Part shown: piece after piece, positions 44,467-53,249 of the stretch | How positions within the stretch are numbered: the stretch's first letter is position 1 | Layout of the letters: each line of letters begins with the position of its first letter | Origin: a virus | IMG/VR virus record: IMGVR_UViG_3300020473_000020 | Location: 62,001 to 126,000 of that record | Reading direction: 5' to 3' (one strand) | DNA: 64,000 bases | Translations under genes and position numbers: made by a program | The notes under the pieces: generated by a model | The model's input: the letters and a program-made list of their open reading frames with translations, nothing else | Told to the model about the DNA's origin: nothing | Databases searched by the model: none

Positions 44467-45244
44467 TGATGAAGACCTAGAGGCGACCATTGTGTCGCTT
44501 CTAGACCAGATCACAGAGTACAAACGTGAGTACGAACGTTTAGACAAGAAAAGCATTCAGGCTGGTGATGATCTTGCCGAACGCTACCCAGTGTACAATG
44601 ACTTGTACACGGCTGCGGCTGCAAATTTTAATAGGGTTGCGGCTGACCTTGAGAAATTATCACGAGCAGATGAGGGAACTCTTGATAGAGCTGGCAGTGG
44701 TCAAGACCACGAAAAGGCGAGCAACGACGATGTAGAGGGTTCTACTTGCCATGACCTTTCAGGAAAGGGCGATGATGCACCTATTTCAGTTAACAAGCTC
44801 TACCGCCGAATAGCCCAATTAGCACACCCCGATAAGACAAAAGACACGAAACTTCATGCACTGTTCTTAAAAGCAAAGGACGCAAGGAAGACTAAGTCGC
44901 TATCAGAGCTTATTAGCATACTGGCTACCATCACGGGTGAAGACTCCATCGACAACTCTTCGATTATAAGTGAAGCTGACCTACGATCTGAGCACTTGGC
45001 TCGTATTGCATCCCTAAGACGAGAGCTTGAAATGGTACAGATGCAGTATAACCAGCTACGTAGCTCACCCATGGCCAAAATGGTTGAGTTGCTATCCACT
45101 GGGAGTGTCATAGCACGCTCTAAAGCCGAATTAATGTATAAGACTAGTATACTTGACAGAGCTAAACAGTTAGAGACGCGAGCGGCAGGTATGATGCAAG
45201 ATATTGCGTTTAAAGAAGCGCTACGTAAGGATAGTGCGGTCTAA
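44426..45244 (+). CDS. J-domain protein
   Basis: A 272-residue protein starting inside the last 41 bases of the gp46-like gene, with AAGGGAG upstream. The middle has a J-domain core LYRRIAQLAHPDKTKDTKL with the HPD triad (134-136), which stimulates Hsp70 ATPases. Helical segments flank it on both sides. No phage Hsp70 is seen, so it probably recruits host DnaK to a phage process. It is not a full DnaJ: no Gly/Phe region or zinc domain. Confidence 0.75.
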   Translation: MYHNHSVASALVTSDEDLEATIVSLLDQITEYKREYERLDKKSIQAGDDLAERYPVYNDLYTAAAANFNRVAADLEKLSRADEGTLDRAGSGQDHEKASNDDVEGSTCHDLSGKGDDAPISVNKLYRRIAQLAHPDKTKDTKLHALFLKAKDARKTKSLSELISILATITGEDSIDNSSIISEADLRSEHLARIASLRRELEMVQMQYNQLRSSPMAKMVELLSTGSVIARSKAELMYKTSILDRAKQLETRAAGMMQDIAFKEALRKDSAV

Positions 45245-45255
45245 CAAGACCGCAC
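45234..45255. terminator. Inverted repeat between convergent J-domain and SecB genes
   Basis: GTGCGGTCT and AGACCGCAC form a 9-bp stem with an AACA loop overlapping the J-domain stop codon. It lacks a T-run on both sides, so its termination strength is doubtful. Confidence 0.5.
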
Positions 45256-45283
45256 ATTGCGTATAAGCGATGGTCGCGGTTAA

Positions 45284-45754
45284 TTAAGCTTTTTCGTCAG
45301 CCGCATTAGCCTCGGCATCCTTAACGGCCTGCTCAAGCATTTCATCAAAGTTGACAGGGGCTAATAGCATTTGCGGGAAGCCACCATGAAGTGCCAGCTG
45401 CGAAATCTGATGACGTGCGTAAGGGTAAAGCTGTGAAGGGCAGTGTGACCCAAGTAAGCCCACGAGTTCTTGCTCATTATAGCCTGCAATGTCAAAGATA
45501 CCTGCTTGTTCAACACTAGCAGTGAACAACACCTTTTCTTTATCGTCAATATCTGTAACTTTTGCGAGCACTTCTACGACAACCTCATAGGTCGTATCAC
45601 TGAGCTTATCAGCACGCGTTTTTAAGTCGATCTCAATAGCAGGTTTCCATTCATCTAAGAACACGGCTGGCGTGTTTTCAGTCGTGAAGTTAGTGCTTTT
45701 AAAGTAGATCTTCTGTAGCTCAAACTTATATTCAATTTGTTCATTGTCAGACAT
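45284..45754 (-). CDS. secB: SecB-like export chaperone
   Basis: A 156-residue protein matching SecB along its whole length: YKFELQKIYFKSTNF at the start, VEQAGIFDIAGY in the middle, then the C-terminal CPSQLYPYARHQIS and GGFPQMLLAPVNFD. E. coli SecB has 155 residues and the same order. SecB keeps preproteins unfolded for SecA. A phage copy is unusual; it might aid export of phage membrane proteins, act as a general anti-aggregation chaperone with the J-domain protein next door, or counter a SecB-linked toxin system. These roles are inference. Confidence 0.93.
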   Translation of the reverse strand: MSDNEQIEYKFELQKIYFKSTNFTTENTPAVFLDEWKPAIEIDLKTRADKLSDTTYEVVVEVLAKVTDIDDKEKVLFTASVEQAGIFDIAGYNEQELVGLLGSHCPSQLYPYARHQISQLALHGGFPQMLLAPVNFDEMLEQAVKDAEANAADEKA

Positions 45755-45771
45755 TTTATTCTCTCTTGTGT

Positions 45772-46047
45772 TTAGGGTTGGTTTCGTTCGTACAGAGCGC
45801 CTAAGCAGGCTTCTCTAATCGCATTAAGCTCTTGCGTAAAGTTCAAGCGCATGTCCTTATCGTCACCTGCAAGGTCAAGCGCAGTCTGGCTTGAGGTCGC
45901 TAAGGCAACTTCACGCTCAAAGCCTTCGAGGGGTTTACCCTCAAGTACGTAGTTCTCAAGCTCCATGGTGATAGCTTGTCCAAATATCGAAAGATTAGGC
46001 TTAACTCGGGCAAGTCGTTGTTCGAGTCTTTCTGTTAGATTGCTCAT
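45772..46047 (-). CDS. Small hypothetical protein upstream of SecB
   Basis: A 91-residue helical protein (MSNLTERLEQRLARVKPNLS). It overlaps the preceding gene by ATGA, a sign of coupled translation, and ends 17 bases before secB. No family recognised. Confidence 0.65.
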   Translation of the reverse strand: MSNLTERLEQRLARVKPNLSIFGQAITMELENYVLEGKPLEGFEREVALATSSQTALDLAGDDKDMRLNFTQELNAIREACLGALYERNQP

Positions 46048-46301
46048 GTTGCTACCCCATAAAGAAGCAGCTGGCCTTGAGCGTCTATACGTAAGTCTAA
46101 AGAATCACGGCGCGCTAGTTCCTGCTCGGTTAGCGTACGCTGTAATTCCAGACTATGGGGTGCAGCTTCGGGTATCATTTCAATATTATCTAGTATACTT
46201 AGTAGGTCTTTTACCGCGCTACGAAGTAAGGTGACTTCACTTTCTAAACATTGTTGGTTGTTAGCAGCGAAAGCTAGCTCTTGCTGAGAGACCTTAGTCA
46301 T
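46044..46301 (-). CDS. Small hypothetical coiled-coil protein
   Basis: An 85-residue protein starting MTKVSQQELAFAAN. GGAG lies nine bases before the ATG at 46301; a further ATG at 46316 sits within the upstream gene. Heptad pattern in the middle suggests a coiled coil. It overlaps both neighbours by a few bases. Confidence 0.6.
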   Translation of the reverse strand: MTKVSQQELAFAANNQQCLESEVTLLRSAVKDLLSILDNIEMIPEAAPHSLELQRTLTEQELARRDSLDLRIDAQGQLLLYGVAT

Positions 46302-47052
46302 AAAAGTGCTCTCCATGGAATTTAACTAATTTTTCTTCAAAGGTTGCCCAAAGGTTCTTGTCCCAAAGGTCGACCTCAAATACTTGAGGCTTGCCCGTCA
46401 TAACTGCCATCGCGATAACACCATGACGGATATTAGTTCCGTGTAATTCGTTATGTGCAAGCGCATAAAAAAGAAGCTGCACGAAGTAGTCGCCAATGTC
46501 CTCACGCTTTTTTGGGTTCCGTGAGGTTTTGTAATCCAGAATGACGGGTTTGCCTTTCCACACGCCTACAACGTCTGTTCTACCTGCGATACGCAATGAC
46601 TCGCTATAGAGTGGCACCTCAAGCGCCCACGTTTCTTCGAAGTTACCTTCAAGCTCGTGGCACAATTCTTTAACTGCACGTTTTGCCAGCGGGTGGAGCT
46701 TATCAGGATTGATAGTCTCGTGTTTTAGATAGGCTTCCATAGTGTCATGCACTAAGGTTCCGTAGATGCCAGATTCTTCAAGAGTAGCTTGCGCCTGTTC
46801 TTCGCCTACGGCATCCCGCCATTCTTGTAATATTTTTGCCTTACTCTCATCTTGAGTCTTACTAAGCATGGTAGTGATCGAAGCAAAGCGCCCCGCAGGT
46901 GTTTTGTAGACACGACCAGTTGGCGATGTCTTGGCTTCGAGTTCAGTGTATGTATATCGTTGTACAATAGGTGGCGGTTTCGGTAGTACGTACGCGCGTG
47001 CTTTATCACGTGTAGAACGTCTAAACCGCGCACGCTTCGCTTTATCTTCCAC
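46294..47052 (-). CDS. RecB-like PD-(D/E)XK nuclease
   Basis: A protein of about 252 residues. Motifs: GTLVHDTMEAYL (RecB/Cas4-type histidine), then GRTDVVGVW and VILDYKTS (active-site D, D-x-K), then QLLFYALAH with the glutamine motif. This is the RecB/lambda-type exonuclease core, so it probably degrades or processes DNA ends. The frame extends to an ATG at 47085, but the recurrent leader box ATTGAGACTTGAGATA lies inside that extension. I therefore place the start at an in-frame GTG (47052) just after the box, before EDKAKRARFRR; this choice is inference. Confidence 0.82.
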   Translation of the reverse strand: MEDKAKRARFRRSTRDKARAYVLPKPPPIVQRYTYTELEAKTSPTGRVYKTPAGRFASITTMLSKTQDESKAKILQEWRDAVGEEQAQATLEESGIYGTLVHDTMEAYLKHETINPDKLHPLAKRAVKELCHELEGNFEETWALEVPLYSESLRIAGRTDVVGVWKGKPVILDYKTSRNPKKREDIGDYFVQLLFYALAHNELHGTNIRHGVIAMAVMTGKPQVFEVDLWDKNLWATFEEKLVKFHGEHFYD

Positions 47053-47183
47053 GTCGGCTATCTCAAGTCTCAATTTGTTGCACATATTAGCTGAGACCCA
47101 TTGAATAATCTAGTCATTGGTGCTGGAAACCAATAAGCCCTTTATGCAATAATCGCTGCGTAACAAGACGATGAGACAATGAA

Positions 47184-47720
47184 ATGGATAATGGTAACGT
47201 GATGCCCGTCGAGGGCGCGCCTGAAAGTCAAACACGTGCGACGATGAAAGAAGCTTTAGAACTCATAAGGGGTGCAGATATTAGTGGTAAGGCTGAACGC
47301 TTTATGATGGCTCAGCAACCGAGGGATCTATACCAACTGGCTAAGTCCATTGTGGACAATCATAGCCAAGCCGTTGATACGGCGACACGTGATTACGTTC
47401 GAAAATACGCACCTGAGCATTGTACAACGGTGAATGACACCGAAGCCGTACTAGACGCGGTGGCTGAGAGTATTGAGTACTCTTGGATTACAGGTAAGGT
47501 CGATGATCCTATCCCTAAGTGCCATGTCAGATCGCATCTAAACCCTAACTGGGAACCGCTATATTTATTCGGTATACAAATGTTGCCGATAGAGCATGCA
47601 GTCGAGCATGGACTCTCACCCTATACTGTAGAGGACATACCCGCATATAAGGAGCGCCACGGCAATCTGACCCTTTGTCTATATTGCGATAGCCTAGTAG
47701 AAAGTCCAAAGCTTCATTAA
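47184..47720 (+). CDS. Hypothetical protein
   Basis: A 178-residue protein. The N-terminal half is helical; the C-terminal half has isolated cysteines (CLYC near the end), perhaps half of a metal site. A GAGACAATGAA leader precedes the ATG. It follows a divergent gap shared with the RecB-like nuclease. Unknown. Confidence 0.65.
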   Translation: MDNGNVMPVEGAPESQTRATMKEALELIRGADISGKAERFMMAQQPRDLYQLAKSIVDNHSQAVDTATRDYVRKYAPEHCTTVNDTEAVLDAVAESIEYSWITGKVDDPIPKCHVRSHLNPNWEPLYLFGIQMLPIEHAVEHGLSPYTVEDIPAYKERHGNLTLCLYCDSLVESPKLH

Positions 47721-47772
47721 AGTGTTGTACAATGTTTAGGTCGAGACACTGAGATATTGAGGCCATTTGATT

Positions 47773-48201
47773 ATGCTAGATAAAACACCACGTTGCCCAC
47801 ATTGCCAAAACTTAACAGTTATAGGTACCGTGGCAGGAAAAGCCGTAGCCGTATGTACTTATTGTGATAATGGGTTTGCTGTCGCTCATAGTGACTACGC
47901 GTCATTGTTGCAGTTACCAGCACAGCAAATAACGCGTACGCAGTTGGATAAGGCAATAGCCCAAGGGCTTGAGCATATACAATCGGCTACGCAGAAGAAG
48001 CAGGATGAGGTTATAGCTGCCGAAGCTGCGTTAAATGAGACAATTGAAGACCGCACAGATGAGGAAAATCAGACGGCGGCTAATCTGCATTCTCAGCGTA
48101 TGATGTACGCAGGTGTTATACAGGGTGCAGCTTCTTACCGAAACGTCTTAGCGACGCTTGTAGGACTCCCTAATACCACTCTTGCGGCACAACCTGAGTA
48201 G
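47773..48201 (+). CDS. Zinc-ribbon plus coiled-coil hypothetical protein
   Basis: A 142-residue protein. CPHC and CTYC (residues about 7-31) form a zinc ribbon. A long helix (DKAIAQGLEHIQSATQKK) follows. TTGTACAA (47725-47732) and a leader-like GAGACACTGAGATATTGAGG lie in the gap upstream. The ATG at 47773 is preferred over an upstream TTG. Confidence 0.65.
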   Translation: MLDKTPRCPHCQNLTVIGTVAGKAVAVCTYCDNGFAVAHSDYASLLQLPAQQITRTQLDKAIAQGLEHIQSATQKKQDEVIAAEAALNETIEDRTDEENQTAANLHSQRMMYAGVIQGAASYRNVLATLVGLPNTTLAAQPE

Positions 48202-48220
48202 CTGAAACCCCCTAGATAAG

Positions 48221-48275
48221 AGCCTATTGCGAAAAGACCCTGCCAGTGGTAAGGTCTTGCAGCGTAGGCTTTTTC
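48221..48275 (+). terminator. Terminator between zinc-ribbon gene and nrdA
   Basis: An outer stem AGCCTA/TAGGCT encloses an inner AAGACC/GGTCTT stem and is followed by TTTTTCTTT. Confidence 0.7.
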
Positions 48276-48288
48276 TTTCATTTAAGTC

Positions 48289-48316
48289 TTGACTAAACCA
48301 TTCGAAAAAGTAAAAC
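48289..48316 (+). promoter_or_regulatory. Sigma70-like promoter for nrdA
   Basis: TTGACT, 16 bases, TAAAAC. It is followed by the leader box TTGATACTAAAGA (48374-48386) and the nrdA start. Confidence 0.55.
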
Positions 48317-48403
48317 TACGCCCCACGAATCGAATCAGCTATAGAGAGCTGAATAATTCGTCAGATTCTTATATTGATACTAAAGATAAAAAGGAAGCGT
48401 TCA

Positions 48404-50560
48404 ATGCTTGTACTTAAACGCGATGGTTCTAAAGAACCGTTTGACCTTGCTAAAATTAAGCAGGTTATCGGCTGGGCTAGTCAAGGTTTAGAAGTAAACC
48501 CATTACAGCTTGAGTCTAAAATCTCTGCTATTTTCAATGATGGTGTTGAAACCGATGCTATCCAAGAAAACCTAACCTATGCAGCCCTATCTATGACGAC
48601 GGCCGAAGAGCCTCATTGGTCATACGTAGCAGGCCGTTTACTTATGATGCGTCACTGGAAAGAGACTGACGAGACGCGACAAGGTCAAGGTTTCGCGAAA
48701 TTCGTACGTACTCAGGTGGAAAAAGGTCTTTACTCTACGGCCATCCTTGATAACTACACCGACGACGAGCTTAACACAGCAGGCCGTCTATTAGCCCCAG
48801 AGCGTGACCTTGACTACGACTTTGCAGGTGCCGATAAATTAATCAAAGGCTACCTAGTTAAGAACGAAACACCTCAAATTGCATACCTAATGTGTGCGCT
48901 ACTGATTAATTCAGCTGCTAAAGAGAAGTCTTTTGACTTTGTACAAGACCTGTACGACGGTCTTAGCCTTCGCCGCTTATCACTAGCTACACCATTCTTG
49001 CGTAACCTGCGCCGTCCAGAGGGCAACTTATCGAGCTGCTTTATTATCTCGATGAATGATGACCTTGACTCAATCTTTGATAATGTGAAGAACTTTGCGC
49101 GCATTTCTAAAGAAGGTGGCGGCTGTGGCGTATTGCTATCTAATATCCGCGCATCAGGCTCGTGGGTACGCGGTCGTAAAGACACGTCTAAGGGTGTTAT
49201 CCCAGTAGCTAAGCTATTCAATGACACAGCCACTTACGTTGACCAAGGCGGTACGCGCCAAGGTGCTGTAACACTGGCTTTAGACGTTTGGCATGCAGAC
49301 ATTCACGCGTTTTTAGAAATGCAAACAGAAGTTGGCGACCACCGTGCTAAGGCGTTCGATGTGTTCCCACAGGTTGTTATGCCTGACCACTTCTGGAACG
49401 TTGATAAAGAGAACGGCGACTGGCACTTATTCGACCCGTATGAGCTACGTACAAAGCTTGGCATCAACTTAGTTGATTGCTACGGCGACGAGTTCGTATC
49501 GCGTTATCAAGAAGCTGTGAAAGCCTACGAGAATGGTCAGCTTGAAATTGTTCACGTTGTTAAGGCTCGTGAGATCCTAAAAGACATCATTAAGCTGCAC
49601 GTTGAGTCGGGTCTACCATACCTTTTCAATAAGTGTACTGTTAACCGTCTTAATCCTAATAAACACGAAGGCATTATCCCATGTGGTAACCTTTGCGTTG
49701 AGTCATACTCAAACGTACTGGCAGATGAAGAAGCACACACGTGTAACCTGATCTCTGTTAACTTAGCGAATCAGCCTGACTTCTTCGCATTAGAAGTATC
49801 GTGTCGTACAGCTGTTCGTGCACTAGACTACGCGATTGACTTAACGACTACGCCTATCCGTGAATCAAACGTACATAATAACAAGTATCGCACCATTGGC
49901 GTAGGCGCTATGGGTCTAAACGATTTCTTAGCAGCACGTAATACAAACTACGAAGCTGGTATGGATCTGATTAATGAGCTGTTCGAAGAGTTCGCCTATG
50001 CGTGTATCTCTGAGAGTATCAAGTTATCAAGTGAGCTTGCACCATTCACAGCCTTCAAAGGTTCAATGTGGGACACTGGTGAGCGTATTGAAGAATTTGC
50101 TAAGCACTCATCAGACCCTGCTCGTTGGGAAGCTCTACAAGTAGACATCAACAAGCATGGTATTCGTAATAGCCAGATCATGGCAATTGCGCCGAATACA
50201 TCTAGCTCAGTGATCCATGGCTGTGTTGCATCAATCTTACCAGTATGGTCAGCGTTGTTCTACGATGAGAGTAACAACCGTGCAGTACCAATTGTGCCAC
50301 CATATCTGCAAGAGAACCCAATGGGCTACAAGCCTTATAAGCACTACTCTAAGATGACGATGAATGACATCGTATCGACGGTACAACGTTGGATTGATAC
50401 TGGTATTTCGTACGAAATGACGTTCGACTTAAACAACCAATCAGAAGATGCGTTTTACCGTTATCAAGCGCTACGTGATGCTTGGGAGAAGGGCATTAAG
50501 TGTATCTATTACACACGAAATGTAGACCTTGACTCTTCTTGCACAGCTTGTGCGAACTAA
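48404..50560 (+). CDS. nrdA: Ribonucleotide reductase alpha subunit, class Ia type
   Basis: A 718-residue large subunit that reduces ribonucleotides to deoxyribonucleotides. The N-terminus is an ATP-cone (VLKRDGSKEPFDLAKIKQVI). The active-site cysteines appear in NLSSCF, CGNLCVES and further downstream, and the C-terminus ends with the redox pair CTAC. Finger-loop segment EGGGCGVLLSNIR is present. The small subunit gene follows. The phage thioredoxin probably reduces it. AGGA eight bases upstream and the leader box fix the ATG at 48404. Confidence 0.95.
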   Translation: MLVLKRDGSKEPFDLAKIKQVIGWASQGLEVNPLQLESKISAIFNDGVETDAIQENLTYAALSMTTAEEPHWSYVAGRLLMMRHWKETDETRQGQGFAKFVRTQVEKGLYSTAILDNYTDDELNTAGRLLAPERDLDYDFAGADKLIKGYLVKNETPQIAYLMCALLINSAAKEKSFDFVQDLYDGLSLRRLSLATPFLRNLRRPEGNLSSCFIISMNDDLDSIFDNVKNFARISKEGGGCGVLLSNIRASGSWVRGRKDTSKGVIPVAKLFNDTATYVDQGGTRQGAVTLALDVWHADIHAFLEMQTEVGDHRAKAFDVFPQVVMPDHFWNVDKENGDWHLFDPYELRTKLGINLVDCYGDEFVSRYQEAVKAYENGQLEIVHVVKAREILKDIIKLHVESGLPYLFNKCTVNRLNPNKHEGIIPCGNLCVESYSNVLADEEAHTCNLISVNLANQPDFFALEVSCRTAVRALDYAIDLTTTPIRESNVHNNKYRTIGVGAMGLNDFLAARNTNYEAGMDLINELFEEFAYACISESIKLSSELAPFTAFKGSMWDTGERIEEFAKHSSDPARWEALQVDINKHGIRNSQIMAIAPNTSSSVIHGCVASILPVWSALFYDESNNRAVPIVPPYLQENPMGYKPYKHYSKMTMNDIVSTVQRWIDTGISYEMTFDLNNQSEDAFYRYQALRDAWEKGIKCIYYTRNVDLDSSCTACAN

Positions 50561-50577
50561 GCGCTACCCAGCGATAT

Positions 50578-50602
50578 AAAAAGGGGGCATAGCCCCCTTT
50601 TT
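50578..50602 (+). terminator. Terminator between nrdA and nrdB
   Basis: AAAAAGGGGG and CCCCCTTTTT form a 10-bp stem with a five-base loop. Partial read-through could set the NrdA:NrdB ratio. Confidence 0.85.
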
Positions 50603-50644
50603 AACCTAAGAATTATATTAATCGAGACTTTGAGAATAAAAAGC

Positions 50645-51757
50645 ATGAGCGAAAGTATTATTGACACAGTAGCCTTAAAAGAAGCAGAAGCATCAGCAGT
50701 GGCGTCACGCGGACTCGCACCAAGTGAAACACCCGTTGAAGAATTTAAAAAGGCAAGACTGTTCAACCCAGAGGGTACTGACGAACTAACCGAGCGTAAG
50801 CTTATAGGCGGTAACTCAACAAACCTAATTCAGCTAAATAACACGCGTTATAAGTGGGCGACTTCTCTTAAAAAGACGATGTACGCTAACTTCTGGATCC
50901 CAGAAAAGAACAGCCTTCAAAATGACCGTTTCGATCAACTTTCTGATGACCAAAAAGAGACGTTTACGGGGATCTTGAGCTTCCTGATCTTCTTAGACTC
51001 AATACAAACGGCGAACGTACCGAACATTGCTGACTACATCACAGCACCAGAAGTGAAGATGCTACTTGCAATCCAGACATTCCAAGAAGCCATTCATGCT
51101 GATTCGTACCAGTACATCATCGAGTCGGTTATCCCTCGTGACCTACGCGACGGTATCTATGATCGCTGGCGCGACGACAAGGTGTTATTTGAGCGTAACA
51201 AGCTCATCGCAGGTGAGTTCCAGTCATTCTTAGATAACCCGACGGAGCAAGGCTTTAAGCGAGTACTTATTGCAAACTACCTGCTTGAGGGGCTTTACTT
51301 CTATAATGGCTTCCAGTTCTTCTACCTACTAGCAGCACAAGGCGCAATGACTGGCGCTTCACGTATTATCAAGCTGATTAACAAAGATGAGCTAACGCAC
51401 GTAACGTTGTTCCGTAACATCATTCTGGACATCTTTACCGAAGATGACCACGAGTGGGTTGTCGAAATGACGAAGAAAGCCGTTGAGCAAGAAGTGACAT
51501 GGGCGCATCATATTATCGGTGACCGTATCTTAGGTATGGATAAAAAGTCATGTGAGCACTATACGAAACACTTGGCCAACCGTCGTTTAATTGGTATCAA
51601 GATTGACCCAATCTATGAGGGCGTGGATGAGAACCCATACCGCCACCTAGAGGAACGTGCTGACATGCACGGCGAGGGCAACGCAAAGGGTGGATTCTTT
51701 ACTGACAGCGCAGCCTATAACCAGTCAAACGCTGTAGGCGGTTTTGACAAGTTCTAA
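50645..51757 (+). CDS. nrdB: Ribonucleotide reductase beta subunit
   Basis: A 370-residue di-iron subunit. The ligands and radical tyrosine align with E. coli NrdB: LDSIQ (first Asp), FQEAIHADSYQYI (Glu, His and the tyrosine equivalent to Y122), then LEGLYFYNG and DELTHVTLF (further Glu and His). It generates the tyrosyl radical for NrdA. The ATG at 50645 follows the leader box ATCGAGACTTTGAG. A TTG start upstream is less likely. Confidence 0.94.
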   Translation: MSESIIDTVALKEAEASAVASRGLAPSETPVEEFKKARLFNPEGTDELTERKLIGGNSTNLIQLNNTRYKWATSLKKTMYANFWIPEKNSLQNDRFDQLSDDQKETFTGILSFLIFLDSIQTANVPNIADYITAPEVKMLLAIQTFQEAIHADSYQYIIESVIPRDLRDGIYDRWRDDKVLFERNKLIAGEFQSFLDNPTEQGFKRVLIANYLLEGLYFYNGFQFFYLLAAQGAMTGASRIIKLINKDELTHVTLFRNIILDIFTEDDHEWVVEMTKKAVEQEVTWAHHIIGDRILGMDKKSCEHYTKHLANRRLIGIKIDPIYEGVDENPYRHLEERADMHGEGNAKGGFFTDSAAYNQSNAVGGFDKF

Positions 51758-51775
51758 GCCAGCAACTCCAAATAT

Positions 51776-51800
51776 AAGCCAGCGCCTTGCTGGCTTTTTT
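51776..51800 (+). terminator. Terminator after nrdB
   Basis: AAGCCAGC and GCTGGCTT form an 8-bp stem with a five-base loop, followed by TTTTTT. Confidence 0.85.
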
Positions 51801-51817
51801 CGTTAAGGAATTTCAAT

Positions 51818-52306
51818 ATGAAGCAACTAAATACGGGTGTTGGTATTCTGGGTCTACAAGGGTTACGCTTGCATGACACTGCCGACCCCAACACACCTAG
51901 AACGACACCTGAGCCACATAGCAACGAAGTTCTATCAAAGTACACTGTGGTTCCACTTGAGGCTGTTAAACAGCTTTTAAGCGCCTCTCAGTATGTATGC
52001 CAGTCAGGGGGCACAGCCCTGTCACACCGAAACCTCAAGAGAGCAGGCCAAGCCTTCGACAAAGCAAGCCGTCCATTTGGTGACCCAAACAAGATGACGC
52101 ATGAAGGGGCACACTTGCGTGATATAGGCGCTCAACTGGATGAAGCTATTGACGTCATGTACCATAAGGGAGAGTGCAACCCTTACAATACGGGTATGCT
52201 TAATGGTATGCTGTTTGTTAGGCAGATGCTTACGGGCATTGAAGAGCCGCAAATAAAGCCAATGAGCTGTAAACTACTAAGAAGTGAGACTGACGATGAC
52301 GACTAA
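51818..52306 (+). CDS. Hypothetical protein
   Basis: A 162-residue protein with a disordered Pro/Thr-rich N-terminal 45 residues, a helical middle, and a C-terminal DDDD. AAGGAA lies nine bases before the ATG. It overlaps the next gene by 11 bases. Unknown. Confidence 0.65.
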   Translation: MKQLNTGVGILGLQGLRLHDTADPNTPRTTPEPHSNEVLSKYTVVPLEAVKQLLSASQYVCQSGGTALSHRNLKRAGQAFDKASRPFGDPNKMTHEGAHLRDIGAQLDEAIDVMYHKGECNPYNTGMLNGMLFVRQMLTGIEEPQIKPMSCKLLRSETDDDD

Positions 52307-52526
52307 GCGAACAAGACCCGCTAAAGCACAAGACATCCGTGTAGGGCACATTTACTATGCACCGTTTGACGGAGAGTACAAAGCAACATCTTTGAAGGCT
52401 CAGCCCGTTATTCAATTAGTCGTCCAAGACAAGCTGATTCAGCGCGCCGTTAAAGGTATGGTTACGTCAGGTGAACGATTGTACCGTTCAAAAGCGAAAG
52501 CGAAACGTATTAGTTTTAATACCTAG
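52296..52526 (+). CDS. Small basic hypothetical protein
   Basis: A 76-residue basic protein (MTTKRTRPAKAQDIRVG) ending in a lysine/arginine helix. A GTGAGACTGACG leader-like box precedes the ATG within the upstream gene. Unknown. Confidence 0.6.
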   Translation: MTTKRTRPAKAQDIRVGHIYYAPFDGEYKATSLKAQPVIQLVVQDKLIQRAVKGMVTSGERLYRSKAKAKRISFNT

Positions 52527-52536
52527 GGAGAATGCC

Positions 52537-52770
52537 ATGGATTATTTTGCTAATATGAATACGATGCTGATCTGTATGAGCAATAATGCTCGCAAGCAGG
52601 GTGGTAAAGCGTGGGACAACGCCAAGCGTAAGAACCGTCGCAGACATTTACCACGCGGGAAAACTTATGAAAATTTCGAGAAGAGGTCTCGTAAGGTTTT
52701 TTGGGCTGAAATGAAAGCACAGATAGACCAAGACTTTAAGGCATTAGGTAAAGAGCCACCCAAGCTCTAA
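52537..52770 (+). CDS. Small basic hypothetical protein
   Basis: A 77-residue lysine/arginine-rich protein starting MDYFANMNTMLICMSN. GGGAG eight bases upstream fixes the start at 52537; the frame runs further up but inside the preceding gene. Possible nucleic-acid contact; no family recognised. Confidence 0.65.
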   Translation: MDYFANMNTMLICMSNNARKQGGKAWDNAKRKNRRRHLPRGKTYENFEKRSRKVFWAEMKAQIDQDFKALGKEPPKL

Positions 52771-52882
52771 ACGTTGTACAATAAAAGTTTGTAAAGGGTT
52801 GCGTTGCAGCCCTTTTGCGTTTATAGTCTCGATTGTAATTGTACAAAGCTTTATGAGCTTTATTAAAAACCGAGATAATCTT

Positions 52883-53239
52883 ATGACCGATATTCATAAC
52901 GCCACCCTAGGCGACGGCCGCCGTATTCGCGTACGACTTGGAAAGCACATCGAAGATACTGGGGAAGTTGACGAGTTCGTCACATATCACCGTACCTTTT
53001 CCGATGTTATGGCCAAAGTTAAAGAGCATTACGCGGCAGGCGAAAATATTTTCTTACGTAAGTTAGAAAGCCCCCCAAGCTCCAAAATACCATCTTTGTT
53101 TGAGTTAGATACACATGAAGGTAACGCCAGAAAAAGGCAGGGAAGTGACCCGCACCCCAGAGAAATAACGTACCTAACCTTAGTCAGGGAAGGGCTTACA
53201 GAAGAAGAAGCTAGACAATTTAGCCGAAACTACAATTAA
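52883..53239 (+). CDS. Small hypothetical protein
   Basis: A 118-residue protein starting MTDIHNATLGDGRRIRVRLG, with alpha/beta pattern and a C-terminal LTEEEARQFS helix. A GAGATAATCTT leader precedes the ATG. Two TTGTACAA sites (52774, 52839) lie in the gap upstream. Confidence 0.65.
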   Translation: MTDIHNATLGDGRRIRVRLGKHIEDTGEVDEFVTYHRTFSDVMAKVKEHYAAGENIFLRKLESPPSSKIPSLFELDTHEGNARKRQGSDPHPREITYLTLVREGLTEEEARQFSRNYN

Positions 53240-53249
53240 CAGGGGTTTT

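Noticed and set aside
44590-44620. Near-matches GTGTACAA and TTGTACAC as palindrome sites
   Set aside because: One base off the exact palindrome; such variants also occur in many coding positions, so only exact copies were counted.
52826-52837. AGTCTCGAT, leader box in reverse orientation before the gene at 52883
   Set aside because: It faces the wrong strand and no minus-strand gene follows it, so it was not counted among leader boxes.
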